A stretch of DNA of 64,000 nucleotides from CANIGN01 sp041391385 (GCA_041391385.1 JAWKOD010000005.1:327080-391079), one strand, 5' to 3'. Counted from the stretch's first letter, positions 19,031 to 29,692 are shown. Made by a program: numbers and translations. Notes: a model not told the origin generated them from the sequence alone.

Positions 19031-21237
19031 GGGGCCACTCCGTAGGGGTATCCGCAACGGCCCACATAGGCACAGTAATCGCAGTCTTTGCTCTCACGAG
19101 GTTTTCCTGTGCGAATTTTTGATTTCCAAACACCTATAAGCGATTTTACTTTTTCGTTGAGCATGTCTTGAAGTTGAGTTTCTTCTTCTGAAGTAATTCT
19201 TTCGTAGGGAACTTGGTTTTGCTCAAGACTTTCAAAAAAGCTTTCCCTGAGTGGGGCTTCTTTGAAAAAGAAGAGTCGGGATTTTTTCAGGTCAAGAGGA
19301 TTGATGTAGCCACCTCCATGAATGGGAGTACCTTCTTTTCGAAAAATCTCTCGATACAAGAGCCACTGAAACTTGCCGTTCTCAAGATGTTTCGCGAGGC
19401 GTGCGTTTGAGTAATTGCCACTTTTGTAGTCCCAGAGGAGGGCTCCATCCCCCACAAAATCGAGTCGATCCACGCGTCCGCGAAGTGTCACTTCTCCCCA
19501 TTGAGTGGATATTTCTTTTTCGGCTTCACTTTTGCGAGCGGGGAAATTTTCATAAAGTGCAAGATCTACTGCGAGAACATAGTGATAGAGTGCTTCAGCC
19601 ATGGGCGTGATCTGAGCAGCTACAAGACGTAAATACGATTCACTTGCTTTTTCGTTAAATGCTTTTGGAAGTTTATCAATAAGCGTTTTTTTAATTAGCG
19701 TTTGAGTTATAGCGCGAGGATTACTCCAAGGAAGGCTTTCTAGAGTGTAGTGGATCCAGTTTCCACGTCTCATGGGGCTTACGTCGAGCGCATCGTCTAC
19801 CTCGAATTGATCAAGGCGAAGTTCGCGTGAAAAATGAAAAAGCAGAGAGCATTTGTAGAGAGCTTCGAGCCCTGAAGGAGAAAGCTTTTGAGAAATTTCT
19901 TGAGCTTTTAGTTCAAGAAGCGGACGCGTTTTCCATTCAGGGCGAGGTTTTTCTCTGAGAATTTTGAATTGAGGAAGAAAGCTTTGAAAGTGTTTCTCAA
20001 AGGCTTTTTGTTCTTCTTCTAAGCGAGGCACTGCAATGCCTTCGGCGAGAAGAAATTTCTCAAGCTCTTTAAAGGATTTAAAGGGATCAAGTTGTGAGCA
20101 AAAGTCAGAAATAATTTCTTTGAGCTCATCGGGTTTTGTCCACAGGGCTGCTTGCTCGGGATTTATAAGGGGGAGATCCTCTAAGCTTAAAAGGAGCGTG
20201 TCTGAGGGGCTTTTTGAGAGAGGAAGGGCACGCTCTTTTTGTTGCAGGTTGAGTATTGATCCCTGGAAAGCTCCCAGAGACTCGAGCATAGAAATGGATG
20301 AGGGGCTTTTCTCTTTTAAAATTCTTTCGAATAGAGCTTGCTCTGTGTCTGTAGAACTGCCTTTTATCAGAGTCTCTAACCAATCACTTTTTTGAGGCCA
20401 TTCACTTTTAATTTTATCGATCTCCGTTGAGTAATAGCGAATAGCAGATGAAACACTTAATCGAATGGGGCTCTCTGAATGATTTAGAATTTGTGCTTCA
20501 AGGGGACCGGGTGCCTTGAGGCTTGAGGCCCATAGGACTTGTTTGACTTTAGAAATTTCGCAACTTTCAGTGGGAATTAGAAAATCTTGTGCATTGGCCA
20601 CTTCTTTGAGTTGAGTTTTGAGGAGCGTTTTTTTATAGGCTCTTTCAAGTAGTAAAATTAATTTTTGCTCAAGTGGATAGAGCTCTCGAAATCCTAAAAT
20701 AACAAATTCATCAATTTTTTTTGCGACATGAAAATCAATTCGAAGCTCTTCTCCTCTTTTGAGTAAATCATCTATTTCGTTTGTAGCGTCTTGGAGGAAG
20801 TCAAAGAGGTGGGCGTTCTTGTTGTGCTCATCTGCGCATTTTTTTAAGAGAAGGAGTGTATAGAGAATTCCTTGAGATTTTTCTGTAAGTTCGCCCTGAG
20901 AAATAATCTCTGCAGCTTGTGAGTAATCTAAAAGCTTACGAAGCTTAAGGGCGTTCTCGAAGTCATCGTAAATAACCTGAAGTTCTTGGTCGTTTCGAAC
21001 GGAGGCCACATAAGCAAAGAGTTCCAGTTTGCTGGCTTGAACTTTGAGCTTGGAATTTTTTTGTAAAAACTTAGTGGCAATTTCTGTTGTTAAATAAACC
21101 CCAGGAAGAGGCCACTTGGAATAGTAGCTCCTGAGTCCTTTGAGACTTCGTCTTCCATAAGTGCTTAGGCTTCTGTCTCCAAGAATCAAGGGAGCATGGC
21201 CGGGGAGATAATTATAAAGAGGGTTTAGGTTTTCCAC
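19027..21237 (-). CDS. PD-(D/E)XK nuclease, AddB-like with Fe-S cysteines
   Basis: 736 residues; no Walker A motif is evident, so the N-terminal part looks like an inactivated helicase-like domain. The C-terminus has a RecB-type nuclease core: LRGRVDRLDFVGDGALLWDYKSGN. Cysteines Cys719, Cys722 and Cys728 plus an upstream cysteine in LEALYKCSLLF match the arrangement that holds a [4Fe-4S] cluster in AddB and related nucleases. It overlaps the ferredoxin gene upstream by 13 bases and the AddA-like gene downstream by four. Probable role is the partner nuclease in recombinational repair. It is much shorter than the roughly 1,150 residues of AddB. Confidence 0.8.
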   Translation of the reverse strand: MENLNPLYNYLPGHAPLILGDRSLSTYGRRSLKGLRSYYSKWPLPGVYLTTEIATKFLQKNSKLKVQASKLELFAYVASVRNDQELQVIYDDFENALKLRKLLDYSQAAEIISQGELTEKSQGILYTLLLLKKCADEHNKNAHLFDFLQDATNEIDDLLKRGEELRIDFHVAKKIDEFVILGFRELYPLEQKLILLLERAYKKTLLKTQLKEVANAQDFLIPTESCEISKVKQVLWASSLKAPGPLEAQILNHSESPIRLSVSSAIRYYSTEIDKIKSEWPQKSDWLETLIKGSSTDTEQALFERILKEKSPSSISMLESLGAFQGSILNLQQKERALPLSKSPSDTLLLSLEDLPLINPEQAALWTKPDELKEIISDFCSQLDPFKSFKELEKFLLAEGIAVPRLEEEQKAFEKHFQSFLPQFKILREKPRPEWKTRPLLELKAQEISQKLSPSGLEALYKCSLLFHFSRELRLDQFEVDDALDVSPMRRGNWIHYTLESLPWSNPRAITQTLIKKTLIDKLPKAFNEKASESYLRLVAAQITPMAEALYHYVLAVDLALYENFPARKSEAEKEISTQWGEVTLRGRVDRLDFVGDGALLWDYKSGNYSNARLAKHLENGKFQWLLYREIFRKEGTPIHGGGYINPLDLKKSRLFFFKEAPLRESFFESLEQNQVPYERITSEEETQLQDMLNEKVKSLIGVWKSKIRTGKPRESKDCDYCAYVGRCGYPYGVAP

Positions 21238-21617
21238 AGTAAAGCTGGTTGAGCGTTGTTCTCAGGATCTATCTTAACCACACTTCTGAGAGTCCACTCG
21301 TTTGCTTTGTCATAACTTTCGGCACTGGGAATCATATGGATTGTGTCCCAAGGGCAGTATTTTGCGCATAATTTGCAGCCAATGCAGCGATCAAGGTCGA
21401 CTTCTACGGTTTTATTGAGGTCGGGAAATCTAGGGCCAGGCACGAGTTCAATGCAATCTACGGGACAAAACTGAATGCAGGCTTCACAGCCGGTGCAACC
21501 TGATTGGTCGATTACAGCAAGAGTTTTGGGAACTTTAATCTTACGGGGGGCTTTTTCAGCAATCCCCTCATGGATTTCTTTGGCTTTAGCTTTAGAAATG
21601 TCACCGTAGTCGAACAT
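21225..21617 (-). CDS. 2[4Fe-4S] ferredoxin
   Basis: 130-residue cytoplasmic iron-sulphur protein. Two complete binding motifs are present: Cys41-x2-Cys44-x2-Cys47-x3-Cys51-Pro and Cys78-x2-Cys81-x2-Cys84-x3-Cys88-Pro. A 30-residue Lys/Glu-rich N-terminal extension precedes them, and a tail follows (EWTLRSVVKIDPENN). It carries electrons; its partner is unknown. The gene ends 13 bases inside the AddB-like gene, which itself has a predicted Fe-S cluster. The overlap suggests a shared transcript but does not prove a functional link. Confidence 0.88.
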   Translation of the reverse strand: MFDYGDISKAKAKEIHEGIAEKAPRKIKVPKTLAVIDQSGCTGCEACIQFCPVDCIELVPGPRFPDLNKTVEVDLDRCIGCKLCAKYCPWDTIHMIPSAESYDKANEWTLRSVVKIDPENNAQPALLWKT

Positions 21618-21690
21618 GCCTTAAGTATAGCCTAAGGCTTGGGCGCTGAGAACCGCTTTTTGACCTATTCTGTGTTAACTCTAAGAGGGC

Positions 21691-22698
21691 CTATTGAGAA
21701 CGGGTCACGTTAAATTTAATGAGTGAGGCGTCTTCTACGACCACCACAAAATCCCATTGAATAACAAGCTCGTCGTTTTTGAGCATTTCGGCAGGGGGGT
21801 GGGGAAAGGGAGCGGCTTCGTGAAAGCTGATTTCTGCAGCTTTGTCGAAGGATTCAATACCGCTAATTCCTCTTTTTTCGATGGAGCTAATGTTCCCCTT
21901 GGGGTCGATATGCACTAAAAGTTTAGTGATTTTTGAGCCGAGTCCGAGTCGAGAAGATCCGTCAGAAGCAGGGCGGCGAGCTTTTTCAATTTCGGAACGG
22001 ATTTTTGTGCGCCATCTTTCAACGAGTAAAACTCTAACGCGCTCGTAGAAGCTGTAATATTTAAATTGTTGTGTGTTGAGGAGAGTGTTTGCGCCCACTG
22101 CCACGCCGTCGAGAAAGTCGTCTGTGGCGGAAAGGCCTTGGCCTTTTTTTCCTCCAGCGGGGCCACCCAGAACACTCGCTGGGGCTCTGTTAGTTTCGGA
22201 GTCAGCTTTTGCTTCGGCACTTTCTTTGTAGTCGGTGGCAAGAGCAAATAAGTTACTGGGGTCAAAGACATTGCTTTTGAGTTTTTCTTTTTTCGCTTTT
22301 ACAGCTTCGGCACCAGCAATCTTTTTATTTTTATTGCTGGGATTCTCGAGGCCTTCTTCTAATACGTTTTTAAATTTTCCTACTCGAGCAGCGCGTGTGT
22401 TGCGGTCGACTCTTTGATTGTCCTTCGAGAGGTAAATGTTTTCACTGGGAGAGTTAGGGGCCTTTTCATTTTTAAGCTGTTCATCTGCTTGAACAACTTG
22501 TCCCGTGTTTTGAAGGCGCTTTCGCGCATCGATTTCTTTTTGCAGTTCTTCGTCTGTAACAGAGCGCACGCTCAGTGCTTTGTTCGGATTATTGTTAAGC
22601 GCTTCGTTCAGTGTCTGAGTGTGGCGCAACTCTTTCCACAAATATCCCAGCGTTAGTAGGTGAAGGGCAAGCGAGAGCCCCAAGGCTAAACGAAACAT
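21691..22698 (-). CDS. TonB-family energy-transducer-like protein
   Basis: 335 residues. A single N-terminal membrane helix (about 2-20) is followed by a long charged, low-complexity periplasmic linker (about 25-200, rich in Lys/Glu/Asn). The C-terminal domain (about 230-325; KYYSFYERVRVLLVERW, SSIEKRGISG, FDKAAEISFHEAAPFPHPP) resembles the TonB/TolA C-terminal fold. Such proteins link an inner-membrane motor to outer-membrane components. No exbB/exbD is next to it. It lies 73 bases upstream of the ferredoxin gene on the same strand. Family assignment rests on layout and the C-terminal pattern. Confidence 0.7.
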   Translation of the reverse strand: MFRLALGLSLALHLLTLGYLWKELRHTQTLNEALNNNPNKALSVRSVTDEELQKEIDARKRLQNTGQVVQADEQLKNEKAPNSPSENIYLSKDNQRVDRNTRAARVGKFKNVLEEGLENPSNKNKKIAGAEAVKAKKEKLKSNVFDPSNLFALATDYKESAEAKADSETNRAPASVLGGPAGGKKGQGLSATDDFLDGVAVGANTLLNTQQFKYYSFYERVRVLLVERWRTKIRSEIEKARRPASDGSSRLGLGSKITKLLVHIDPKGNISSIEKRGISGIESFDKAAEISFHEAAPFPHPPAEMLKNDELVIQWDFVVVVEDASLIKFNVTRSQ

Positions 22699-22775
22699 CC
22701 TCGTCTAATGTCTTCGGCAGAACACGGCTGTGTCTAAAGTGTGACAGTCGATTTAAGCTCTTTGTTAAGATTGTG

Positions 22776-25700
22776 TTAAGGAGTCACGGGATTAGGTTGG
22801 GGATTTACACCTTGAGGTCCGGTGGCATTTCCTCTTGTTTCACGTTGAATAGCTTTAGTGAGTAAGTCAGTAAGGTTTCCGTTTTTGCCCCCAAAGACAC
22901 CTTCTTCATAGGCAATGCCTAATTCATATGCGGCTTGGTCTTTTGTTCCTAAAGTATCAGTCCAGCCTCTATCTTTCATGCCAAAGTAGTCACTTCTTAG
23001 GGAAGCGGTGCTTTCTCCGGGTTTAAGTTGAATATCTGCATTAATGGGCATGGCAACGTTTCTGATAAAGACTCTTTCAACGGCTGTAAGGTCGGGAATT
23101 TCGACCACAAAGTATTCTTTTCCACCAGCTTTGATAGGTTGGGCGACGGTGGATGGGTTGCCACCTGTGTTTTGAGTAGTTGTATGGACGTAGAATTTAC
23201 TCGCAAGTTGAGCTCTTTGTTCGGGTGGAACTTGTTGGACAAGGCCATCAATATCGCGAGAGTAGGATTCGTACGCATCGCGGGTCATGAACATTCTCAC
23301 TCTACGGTTAGTGGGTTTGCCCAGTCCTTGACTCACTTCAACAACGTTGACGGAGCTGGCTCTTTGGAGAGCTCTATTAAGGGCAGAAGTTCTAAATGCA
23401 CCTGGATTAAGTTTGCTTTTTGGTAACATGGCCCCAAAGTTTTGAGTTACTCGAGCAAAAACCACGTCACCCACAAAACTTCCCCAGATATAGTCATGCC
23501 ACATTTTATCGAGTTGAATCGCTAATTCTTTTTGTTGCTCGTCATGAGTGTATCTTTCGGCGGAAGACATATGACGGGTATCTTCCTGGTGAGCTTTTTC
23601 AAGTTCTTTTAGCATTTTGTTTCTTTCGATAAGGCTGCTTGGAAATTCGTAGACCTGCATTCCAGCAGCAGAGCTTAAACCTGCTTGCCAGTTGGCTAGA
23701 GAATTTAACTTAGATAATCGAGCTAAGAGTTGCTCTGCCATCTCTTGGGAAAGTTTTCCCTGAGCAATTGAAGATGAGAGTTGTTGGCGAGCTTGCTGTG
23801 GCGTTACGTTGCGTATGTTGACTAGAATGTCATCGAGTTCCTTTTGTGTGAACTTGGAGGCGATGCCTCGTGCAAAGAAAACTTGAGTAAGTCCGCCAAT
23901 TCCGACTGCCATGAGAGCGTTTCTAGCTCCGGAAACTGGATGTGTGAGTCCATCTCCGACAGCAGCATCAACACCCTTTTTGTAGGCTTCCCAAAAGGTG
24001 GGTCAGGTGGAATTGAATCGTCATGTCCAAAGATTTTGTCTCTTGCTCCTCTGCTTAGGCGAGAGAGTCCTTCTGTTGCGGCTGTAAAACCAGTGGCAAA
24101 CACAGGCATTATGGCATAGCCAAAACCACCAACACTCACACCACTTCTAAAAGCAGTTTGAATTGCGGGTCTATAAAGACCAGAAGATCCACCGGTAAAA
24201 AAAGTTCTAAAGGCCGTCGCAGTATTTTTTGCAAAACCAGATGAGGCTTCTAAGACAGTACCAGCTTTTGCAAGGGGTTGAAGAAGTCGCTCTGCTTTCA
24301 GTGCAGATTGACCTAAGCGTGCACCAACACTTACCGCGCGCGCAGCCATAACACTCCTAACGCCGATGGTTCCAGCTCTTAGTAAAACACTTCCTACTCC
24401 AGCTGTGGCTAGTGCAACAGCAGCTGTTAGAGCAATGTCAGTGCAAAAACTAGCAACTGCTTTGTCAGCTTTTTTATCAGCTTCATCTAAGATTTGTTTT
24501 ATGATTTCTTCACTTGCGGCCACATTTTGCTGAGTTTCAGCCATAACGTTTCTTCCACTTGCATTGAGGGGGTTTACAACGCCGCTGTGGCACATTGCAA
24601 GGGCTCTAGAGTCGATAAAACCGGCAGTATCTACAAGTGATTTGGGGACTTTTCTGTCATCAATTCCAAGCTCAAAGCTAGCGCGGCCTTCCCAGCCAAT
24701 TTGATTAAAAAATCGCTCTGATTTGGCATCTTTGTATTCTTCGTCAGCATGTTCTTTGCCATCTGTTATGGCAGCCCATGTTTTTCTTGCACCGTAAAAG
24801 AAGCCATCTCTTTTGCTTGATTTTTCTAAGAGTTCTCTGTCATGTGTATCGAGAGACTTAGACATATCGTCGTAGAACTTTTGAAATTTTTCTTGGTACT
24901 CAGTGATGGTGTGAGTTTCAGTTTTAAAATATTTATTCCCTAAACGTTTTTGCTTTTCTAGCACGTAAGCGTCCCAATTCTTTTTGTCTAAAAGAGCTCT
25001 TTCTTCGGGAGTCATGAATTCATTTTTCTGAGCTTTTCTTTGTAGGGTAGAGTATTCTTCAAAGAGGGCTTTGTTGTTTCGGGATTCTTCTTCCCAACGC
25101 TTAGCTTGCTCTTGCTTCGATGAAGATCCATAGTCGTTTCTAATGTTAATAACGGTGTTCCCAATCATTAAAAGAGGAGGTCTCTCGGGTGGAGGCGCAT
25201 GTTGTGGATCAGCAGCAAATGCTTCTTGTTGTTGATAGAAAGCATCTAAGAGACGAAGATTAATAAGGTCTAAGTTCCATTGTTCGTCTCCGCTAAGAAT
25301 GCCGACTGTCTTGAGTGCCTCTTCGTCTTTTAGAAGGGCTCTCAGTTGAGCTGGTTTGACAGAAGAGTAGTCTAAAAGTCTTAGGTCTTTTGAGTTGCTG
25401 AATTTAAGACCGTATTTTTCACTAATTTTCTTACCCTTGTTTCCCCAAACACTGAGGATTGAGTTTTCTCCAGATTTATCTGCGGCATAAGCTGCATCGT
25501 TAAATTGAGCTTTAGAAATATCGGAATCATGTCTGTAAAAATTTTGTGACCGCTGGAGTAAAAGCGCTCCTCTTTCTGCAGTCTCAATTGTGGTCGTGGG
25601 ATCTGCACCTTTTGCTGCTATTGCTCTAAGCGCGAGCGAGTTTTCTCTTGCGAGAACTTCGCGCAATGCTTGTGCCCCTGCTTGATTAGCTTGGTCTCTA

Positions 25701-27526
25701 AGGGCAGCTAGTCCTAGAGTGGCGTAAGTAGAGCATTCGGAAATTTTAGAAACATAATCTTTGTGCCACGTGTGTAGGGCTGCTTTCATTTGTTCTGGGG
25801 TTAGATTATCGGGAGGAGCATGTTGAAAGGCATTGAGGGCATTGGCCTCTACGCAGCTGTTTATGTAAGCTTGCTGAGCAGGGTTGAGTTGGTAGTATTC
25901 TTCATAACCTTTACCAGGAATCCTTTTTTCATGTACAAATTCAGTTAAAACACTCCCTGGATATTGCATGAGTAGTTTGTATTTTTCGCGACAAGTTTCG
26001 GCAGATTGAATGCTTCTATTCCAAAGATCCTCTTCGCTTATAACTGTTCCAGGCCCAATAGGAATTCTTTCATCTGAGAATTCTTTTGTTCCAACCCAAG
26101 GCGACGAGTAGCTTTTGCCATCGTCTTTCCAGTAGGGCATGCTATTGTGCCCGCCCTCACCAAAACTTTTTTGTATAGAAGCAGCTTTTTCTTCGTTTGA
26201 CTTTCTAAGCCATTGGCTTCGAGATTGCTCAACTTGTTTGGCCTGCTCTCTTCTTGCAAACGTGTCTTTTTCTGCTTTTTCGTTCTTGTAAACACTGGAG
26301 TCGGCGAATGAGCTCGATCCAATATATTCTTTAACTTTTAGGGCTATTTCATTTTTTATAATAGCAAGTATTTCGGCTCGAATAGCTTCTTTGTCTGGGT
26401 TGGTGCTATCATCCGATAAGTCGAGAGCATTTATGTCGTTGTCGGTGAGCTTTCTTTTTTCTTTTAAGTGGTTTTTAATTTTTTGATAGAGCGGTTTACT
26501 CGATAACGTCGTGAGATGATAATTTCTTTTTGAGCGAGTAAGTTCGTTAATTGTATTTTCCCATGCTTGAGAAAGCTCGGCATTTGAGTAAAAAGTACCT
26601 TGTAGGTTAAGGGCTTCGGAGATAATGCTCGGGCCAATGTCACTTCGAAATGTTTTGTCATATGCGATATGAAAATCATTCGGATTCGCTGGGGCAGTCC
26701 CCTGAGCATGGCCGCTCTGATTTTTGCGTGTTTCGCTCCATTGAGAAGTTGCCGCTTCAAGTCCTTCTCGTAGGTAATCAAGGGCAGTGGATTGTTCTCC
26801 AACTAAAGCGGTAGAAGAGGTGAATTTTCCGCTTCTTGGAACCCATTCGCTCCACTTGAGGGGTGAAAAGTTTTCCTGATAGGCTTTGGCTACTTCATCA
26901 AAGCTTTTGTCGAGTTTTGCCTTTTTTTCCTCATCACTTTTTAGAAACATGGGGCTGAGTGGAATCAAAGAGTTTAAGCAGCCAACAACTCTGCCTGCTT
27001 GAGTGTTAATGGTCTCTAGGGTTTTGAGTTCTTGCTGGAATTGCTCTTTTTCTTCTGCACTTGCTTCACTGAGAAGTTGTTTGCCTTGCTTTATTGAAGC
27101 ATCGAGCTCTGCTTTTGAGGTGTTGAGACAGAGGTTAAAATCCTGTGGAGACACATCATAATATCTAAGAGCCAAATCTACTTCAAAGCTCGCAGGTAGC
27201 CTTTTATTGTCTGAGTTGGAGCGCATGAATTGGATGAGTTTTTCTTGGAAGGGTTTTAAAAGCTCAGGATGCAGGTTGTTTCCAATTGAGTTCTCTGAGT
27301 TATCCGAAAATATGTGAATACTTGAATAAACGGGTTTAGGTGCTTGTTCTTGAAATTGTCGTAAGTCAGATCTGGGGTCGTTGGGAAGGGTTCCATGACA
27401 TTCTTTTTTAAATGCTTCATAGGCGTCATTGTTAGGGGATGACGGGTCAGTGGGCGCATCTCCTGCAAAGACCTGAATTATCAGGCAGCAATTAAGGCAA
27501 AAAAGGGCCTTTGAAGAGCGCGACAT
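22776..27526 (-). pseudogene. Giant secreted protein (about 1583 aa) split by a single frameshift
   Basis: Translation from 27526 gives a signal peptide (residues 1-22, ending VFAGDA) and a long, mostly helical, charged protein. It contains a hydrophobic Ala/Gly-rich segment (CTDIALTAAVALATAGVGS, about residue 1070). At 23993-23996 the frame breaks in a T run (minus strand). The original frame then gives out-of-character sequence to a stop at 23822. The -1 frame reads straight on (FWEAYKKGVDAAVGDGLTHP, then MAVGIGGLTQVFF) to 22776. Restoring one T rejoins the two halves as one protein. I recognise no domain family. It is divergent from the secreted protein at 27744. The break could be a homopolymer base error or a true mutation; the slip site is not a canonical -1 heptamer. 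Confidence 0.7.
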
Positions 27527-27743
27527 TATGTGTTATATCGGTACTCCGTTTCAGGTGCTTAATGAAATTAATAAACCTTTTCGAAGAAGACCTTACACTC
27601 TCACTTTTGGATATGTTGGGAGGCGTTTTCGTCCTGTTTTCGGGTTCAAGTGTCTAAGCTTTTGACACTTTTTTTTTATATGAGCAATAAAAATGGTTTT
27701 TTTGACGCTAAGTTAGTAATAGGTTCGCTTAAGGAGTAATATT
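27527..27743. other. Divergent intergenic region
   Basis: 217 bases between the divergent giant secreted protein and the gene at 27744. It contains the promoter candidate at 27662 and a strong ribosome binding site AAGGAG at 27731-27736, seven bases before ATG 27744. TATCGGTA near 27537 resembles the half-sites of the palindrome at 49625. No RNA gene is seen. Confidence 0.4.
27662..27691 (+). promoter_or_regulatory. Candidate sigma70-type promoter
   Basis: A perfect -35 hexamer TTGACA (27662-27667) is followed 18 bases later by AATAAA (27686-27691) as a weak -10. The position suits transcription of the gene starting at 27744. A T-tract lies in the spacer. Confidence 0.4.
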
Positions 27744-28790
27744 ATGGAGTTTATGAGTATGAGAAAAGTGTTTCTTTTTGGGGCAATGGTAATTGGTCTT
27801 TCTTCTGTGCAGACAGCATTTGCTGGACGCCTGCATCCTGAAGTACAGGCACCTCACCTTAAGGTGGGAAGTGTACGTGCTGCGGATGCGACCTTTAGTC
27901 GATTGCGTTCAATTCACAAGATTCCTGAAACAACTCAATTAGAGCATTTAAGCCCTGAGAAATTTGAAGAAATTACTAAAGATTTACCCGCTGAAGAGGC
28001 TACAACTCTTCGCCAGCAATATGAACTTAGAAAATTAATGACCCAGTATAAGATCTCAGCAGCGATGAGAGAAAACTTAGGAATGACCGCGGATATCCAC
28101 GATGCAACTCCTGCTGCAACAGGGTCTACAGGAGCGACTGCTGCTGTATCTGCTAAAGCACCAGTTGCGGGGGCAGAGGCCCTAGCTGGAACAATTCCAG
28201 TATCAGCACTTGCATCTTACTTTAAAGCTTTAGACGCCAAACTAGGCGAGGGCTCTGCTCAGAAAATTTGGGCTGAGTTTACTGCGCAAGCCAATGCAAA
28301 GAAGAGAGGTCGTGATTTAAAGGACCCTGAGACAGTAGCTGCTTTGTTAAGCTTGATTGATCAGGCTTCTGGTGAAGGCAAGGGTATTGACCCCAAAGAA
28401 TTAGCTTCTCAGGTTTTCGGAGAAGATTTGGGCCCTAATGAAATTCTTAAGCTCGCTAATCTTAAAGACGAAGCTTACGCAGAAACATCTAAGTTTTTTG
28501 AAGGCATAACTGTAGAAAATGCTACGGCTAAATTTGAAGCAGCGTCTAAGGATTTGGAAGCTTTTAAAACTGATATGACTAAGGATTCTTCTTATGCTCC
28601 TGAAGATATCGCTGCTTTTGAATCACAAGTGAAAAGGTATAATGATGCAGTTGCAAAGTTTAACCTTAGCAAAAAGCCTGAGGACATGCAGGCTGCACAA
28701 AACGTTGCAGAAGGATTGTTGTACTCTAAGAAGCTTCATGAAGCCGGGAAAAAGGAACAAGCTAAGCTTTGTTTCCACTGCCCTTGTTAA
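27744..28790 (+). CDS. Secreted protein of unknown family with Cys-rich C-terminus
   Basis: 348 residues with a signal peptide (cleavage likely after QTAFA, about residue 28). A helical, charged body follows, with an Ala/Thr/Gly-rich hydrophobic stretch at about 125-155. The protein has no cysteine until its last residues, which read CFHCPC. An abrupt Cys-x2-Cys-x-Cys tail could bind metal, form disulphides or be an anchoring or processing signal. The start is well supported by AAGGAG seven bases upstream. The stop overlaps the next start (TAATG), so the two proteins are translationally coupled. I do not recognise the family. Confidence 0.75.
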   Translation: MEFMSMRKVFLFGAMVIGLSSVQTAFAGRLHPEVQAPHLKVGSVRAADATFSRLRSIHKIPETTQLEHLSPEKFEEITKDLPAEEATTLRQQYELRKLMTQYKISAAMRENLGMTADIHDATPAATGSTGATAAVSAKAPVAGAEALAGTIPVSALASYFKALDAKLGEGSAQKIWAEFTAQANAKKRGRDLKDPETVAALLSLIDQASGEGKGIDPKELASQVFGEDLGPNEILKLANLKDEAYAETSKFFEGITVENATAKFEAASKDLEAFKTDMTKDSSYAPEDIAAFESQVKRYNDAVAKFNLSKKPEDMQAAQNVAEGLLYSKKLHEAGKKEQAKLCFHCPC

Positions 28791-29692
28791 TGACATCCTT
28801 TTTTAAGAATAAATATTTTATAACTCTATTAAGCCTTCTCCTTCTGGGAGGAGGCTTTTTTATTTTAAAGCCTTTCGAGAAGCCGATAGAAAAAAACTTT
28901 AGCATCTTTTTTACGGGTAATGTTTTGGGGCGCGTGCGTAGCTGTGGTTGTTCTCTTAAGGATTATGGGGGCATATACAGAAGGGCAAACTTTGTAGACC
29001 AAGAGAAGCAATTGAGAACAAGTCTTTGGCTAGATTACGGGAATTACTTCGTGGATCCAGAAACTAAAGAATCGATGGATTATCAGCTTAAGAAAAGAGA
29101 TCTACTTGCAGGGCTTACTCACGAACTTAATTACGACGTGATGGGATTGGGTTTGTCAGATAATGATTCCCTTTCAGAGTTGCTTAAGTATAATTTACCC
29201 TTTGTTTCATTGGGGGCAGAGAGCGAAATCTTACCCTACAAGGTTTTAGAAAAAGGTGCACAGCGTTTTGCTGTCACTGCCGTTCAACAATACGACGAAA
29301 ACTTAGTTGAAAAAATTGAAACATGGATTGGCTCTCTCGAGCAACCTGTAATTCCCGTCGTACTTTCTACTTTAAGTATGGAAAATTCAGCCTTAATAGC
29401 AGAACGCTTGTCGAGTCCTGTGCTCATTGTAGGTCATACTGGGATGTTAGAGACCATTTTGGCAATTGAGAGGGGCAGTTCTGTTTTTGTAACTGGAACT
29501 GAAATGGGCCGCCAAATTGGGACTGCAGAATTAAAAGCAATTTTTAAAGGCAGTCGCCTTGTTTCGTTAAAATTAGTGTCTTCTGATTATATTCCGGCCA
29601 ATTCCATTTATGATGAGGGTGAGGCTGGCAATAAAATGCTTGAAAAAATTCAGGCATGGGAAAAAATCAACGGCGAAATTAGCGAAATCTAA
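28790..29692 (+). CDS. Membrane-anchored metallophosphoesterase/UshA-like protein
   Basis: 300 residues starting at ATG 28790, coupled to the preceding stop (TAATG). An N-terminal membrane helix (about 7-25, FITLLSLLLLGGGFFIL) anchors a periplasmic domain. The domain opens with FTGNVLGRVRSCGCSLKDYGG, followed by LWLDYGNYFVD and GLGLSDND. The layout follows the N-terminal domain of UshA/5'-nucleotidase-type phosphoesterases. The usual metal-binding Asp-His residues are missing and a CGC motif stands in the first loop. It may be a redox or metal protein rather than a nucleotidase. Pairing with the CFHCPC-tailed protein is suggestive. Confidence 0.65.
   Translation: MTSFFKNKYFITLLSLLLLGGGFFILKPFEKPIEKNFSIFFTGNVLGRVRSCGCSLKDYGGIYRRANFVDQEKQLRTSLWLDYGNYFVDPETKESMDYQLKKRDLLAGLTHELNYDVMGLGLSDNDSLSELLKYNLPFVSLGAESEILPYKVLEKGAQRFAVTAVQQYDENLVEKIETWIGSLEQPVIPVVLSTLSMENSALIAERLSSPVLIVGHTGMLETILAIERGSSVFVTGTEMGRQIGTAELKAIFKGSRLVSLKLVSSDYIPANSIYDEGEAGNKMLEKIQAWEKINGEISEI

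Noticed and set aside
23985..24010. Programmed -1 frameshift in the giant secreted protein gene
   Set aside because: The 0-frame codons TTT GGG do not form a canonical slippery heptamer, and I saw no clear downstream stimulatory hairpin, so a plain indel is more likely.
28790..29692. Active 5'-nucleotidase (UshA)
   Set aside because: The Asp/His metal ligands of the first motif are replaced by an SCGC loop, so activity cannot be claimed.
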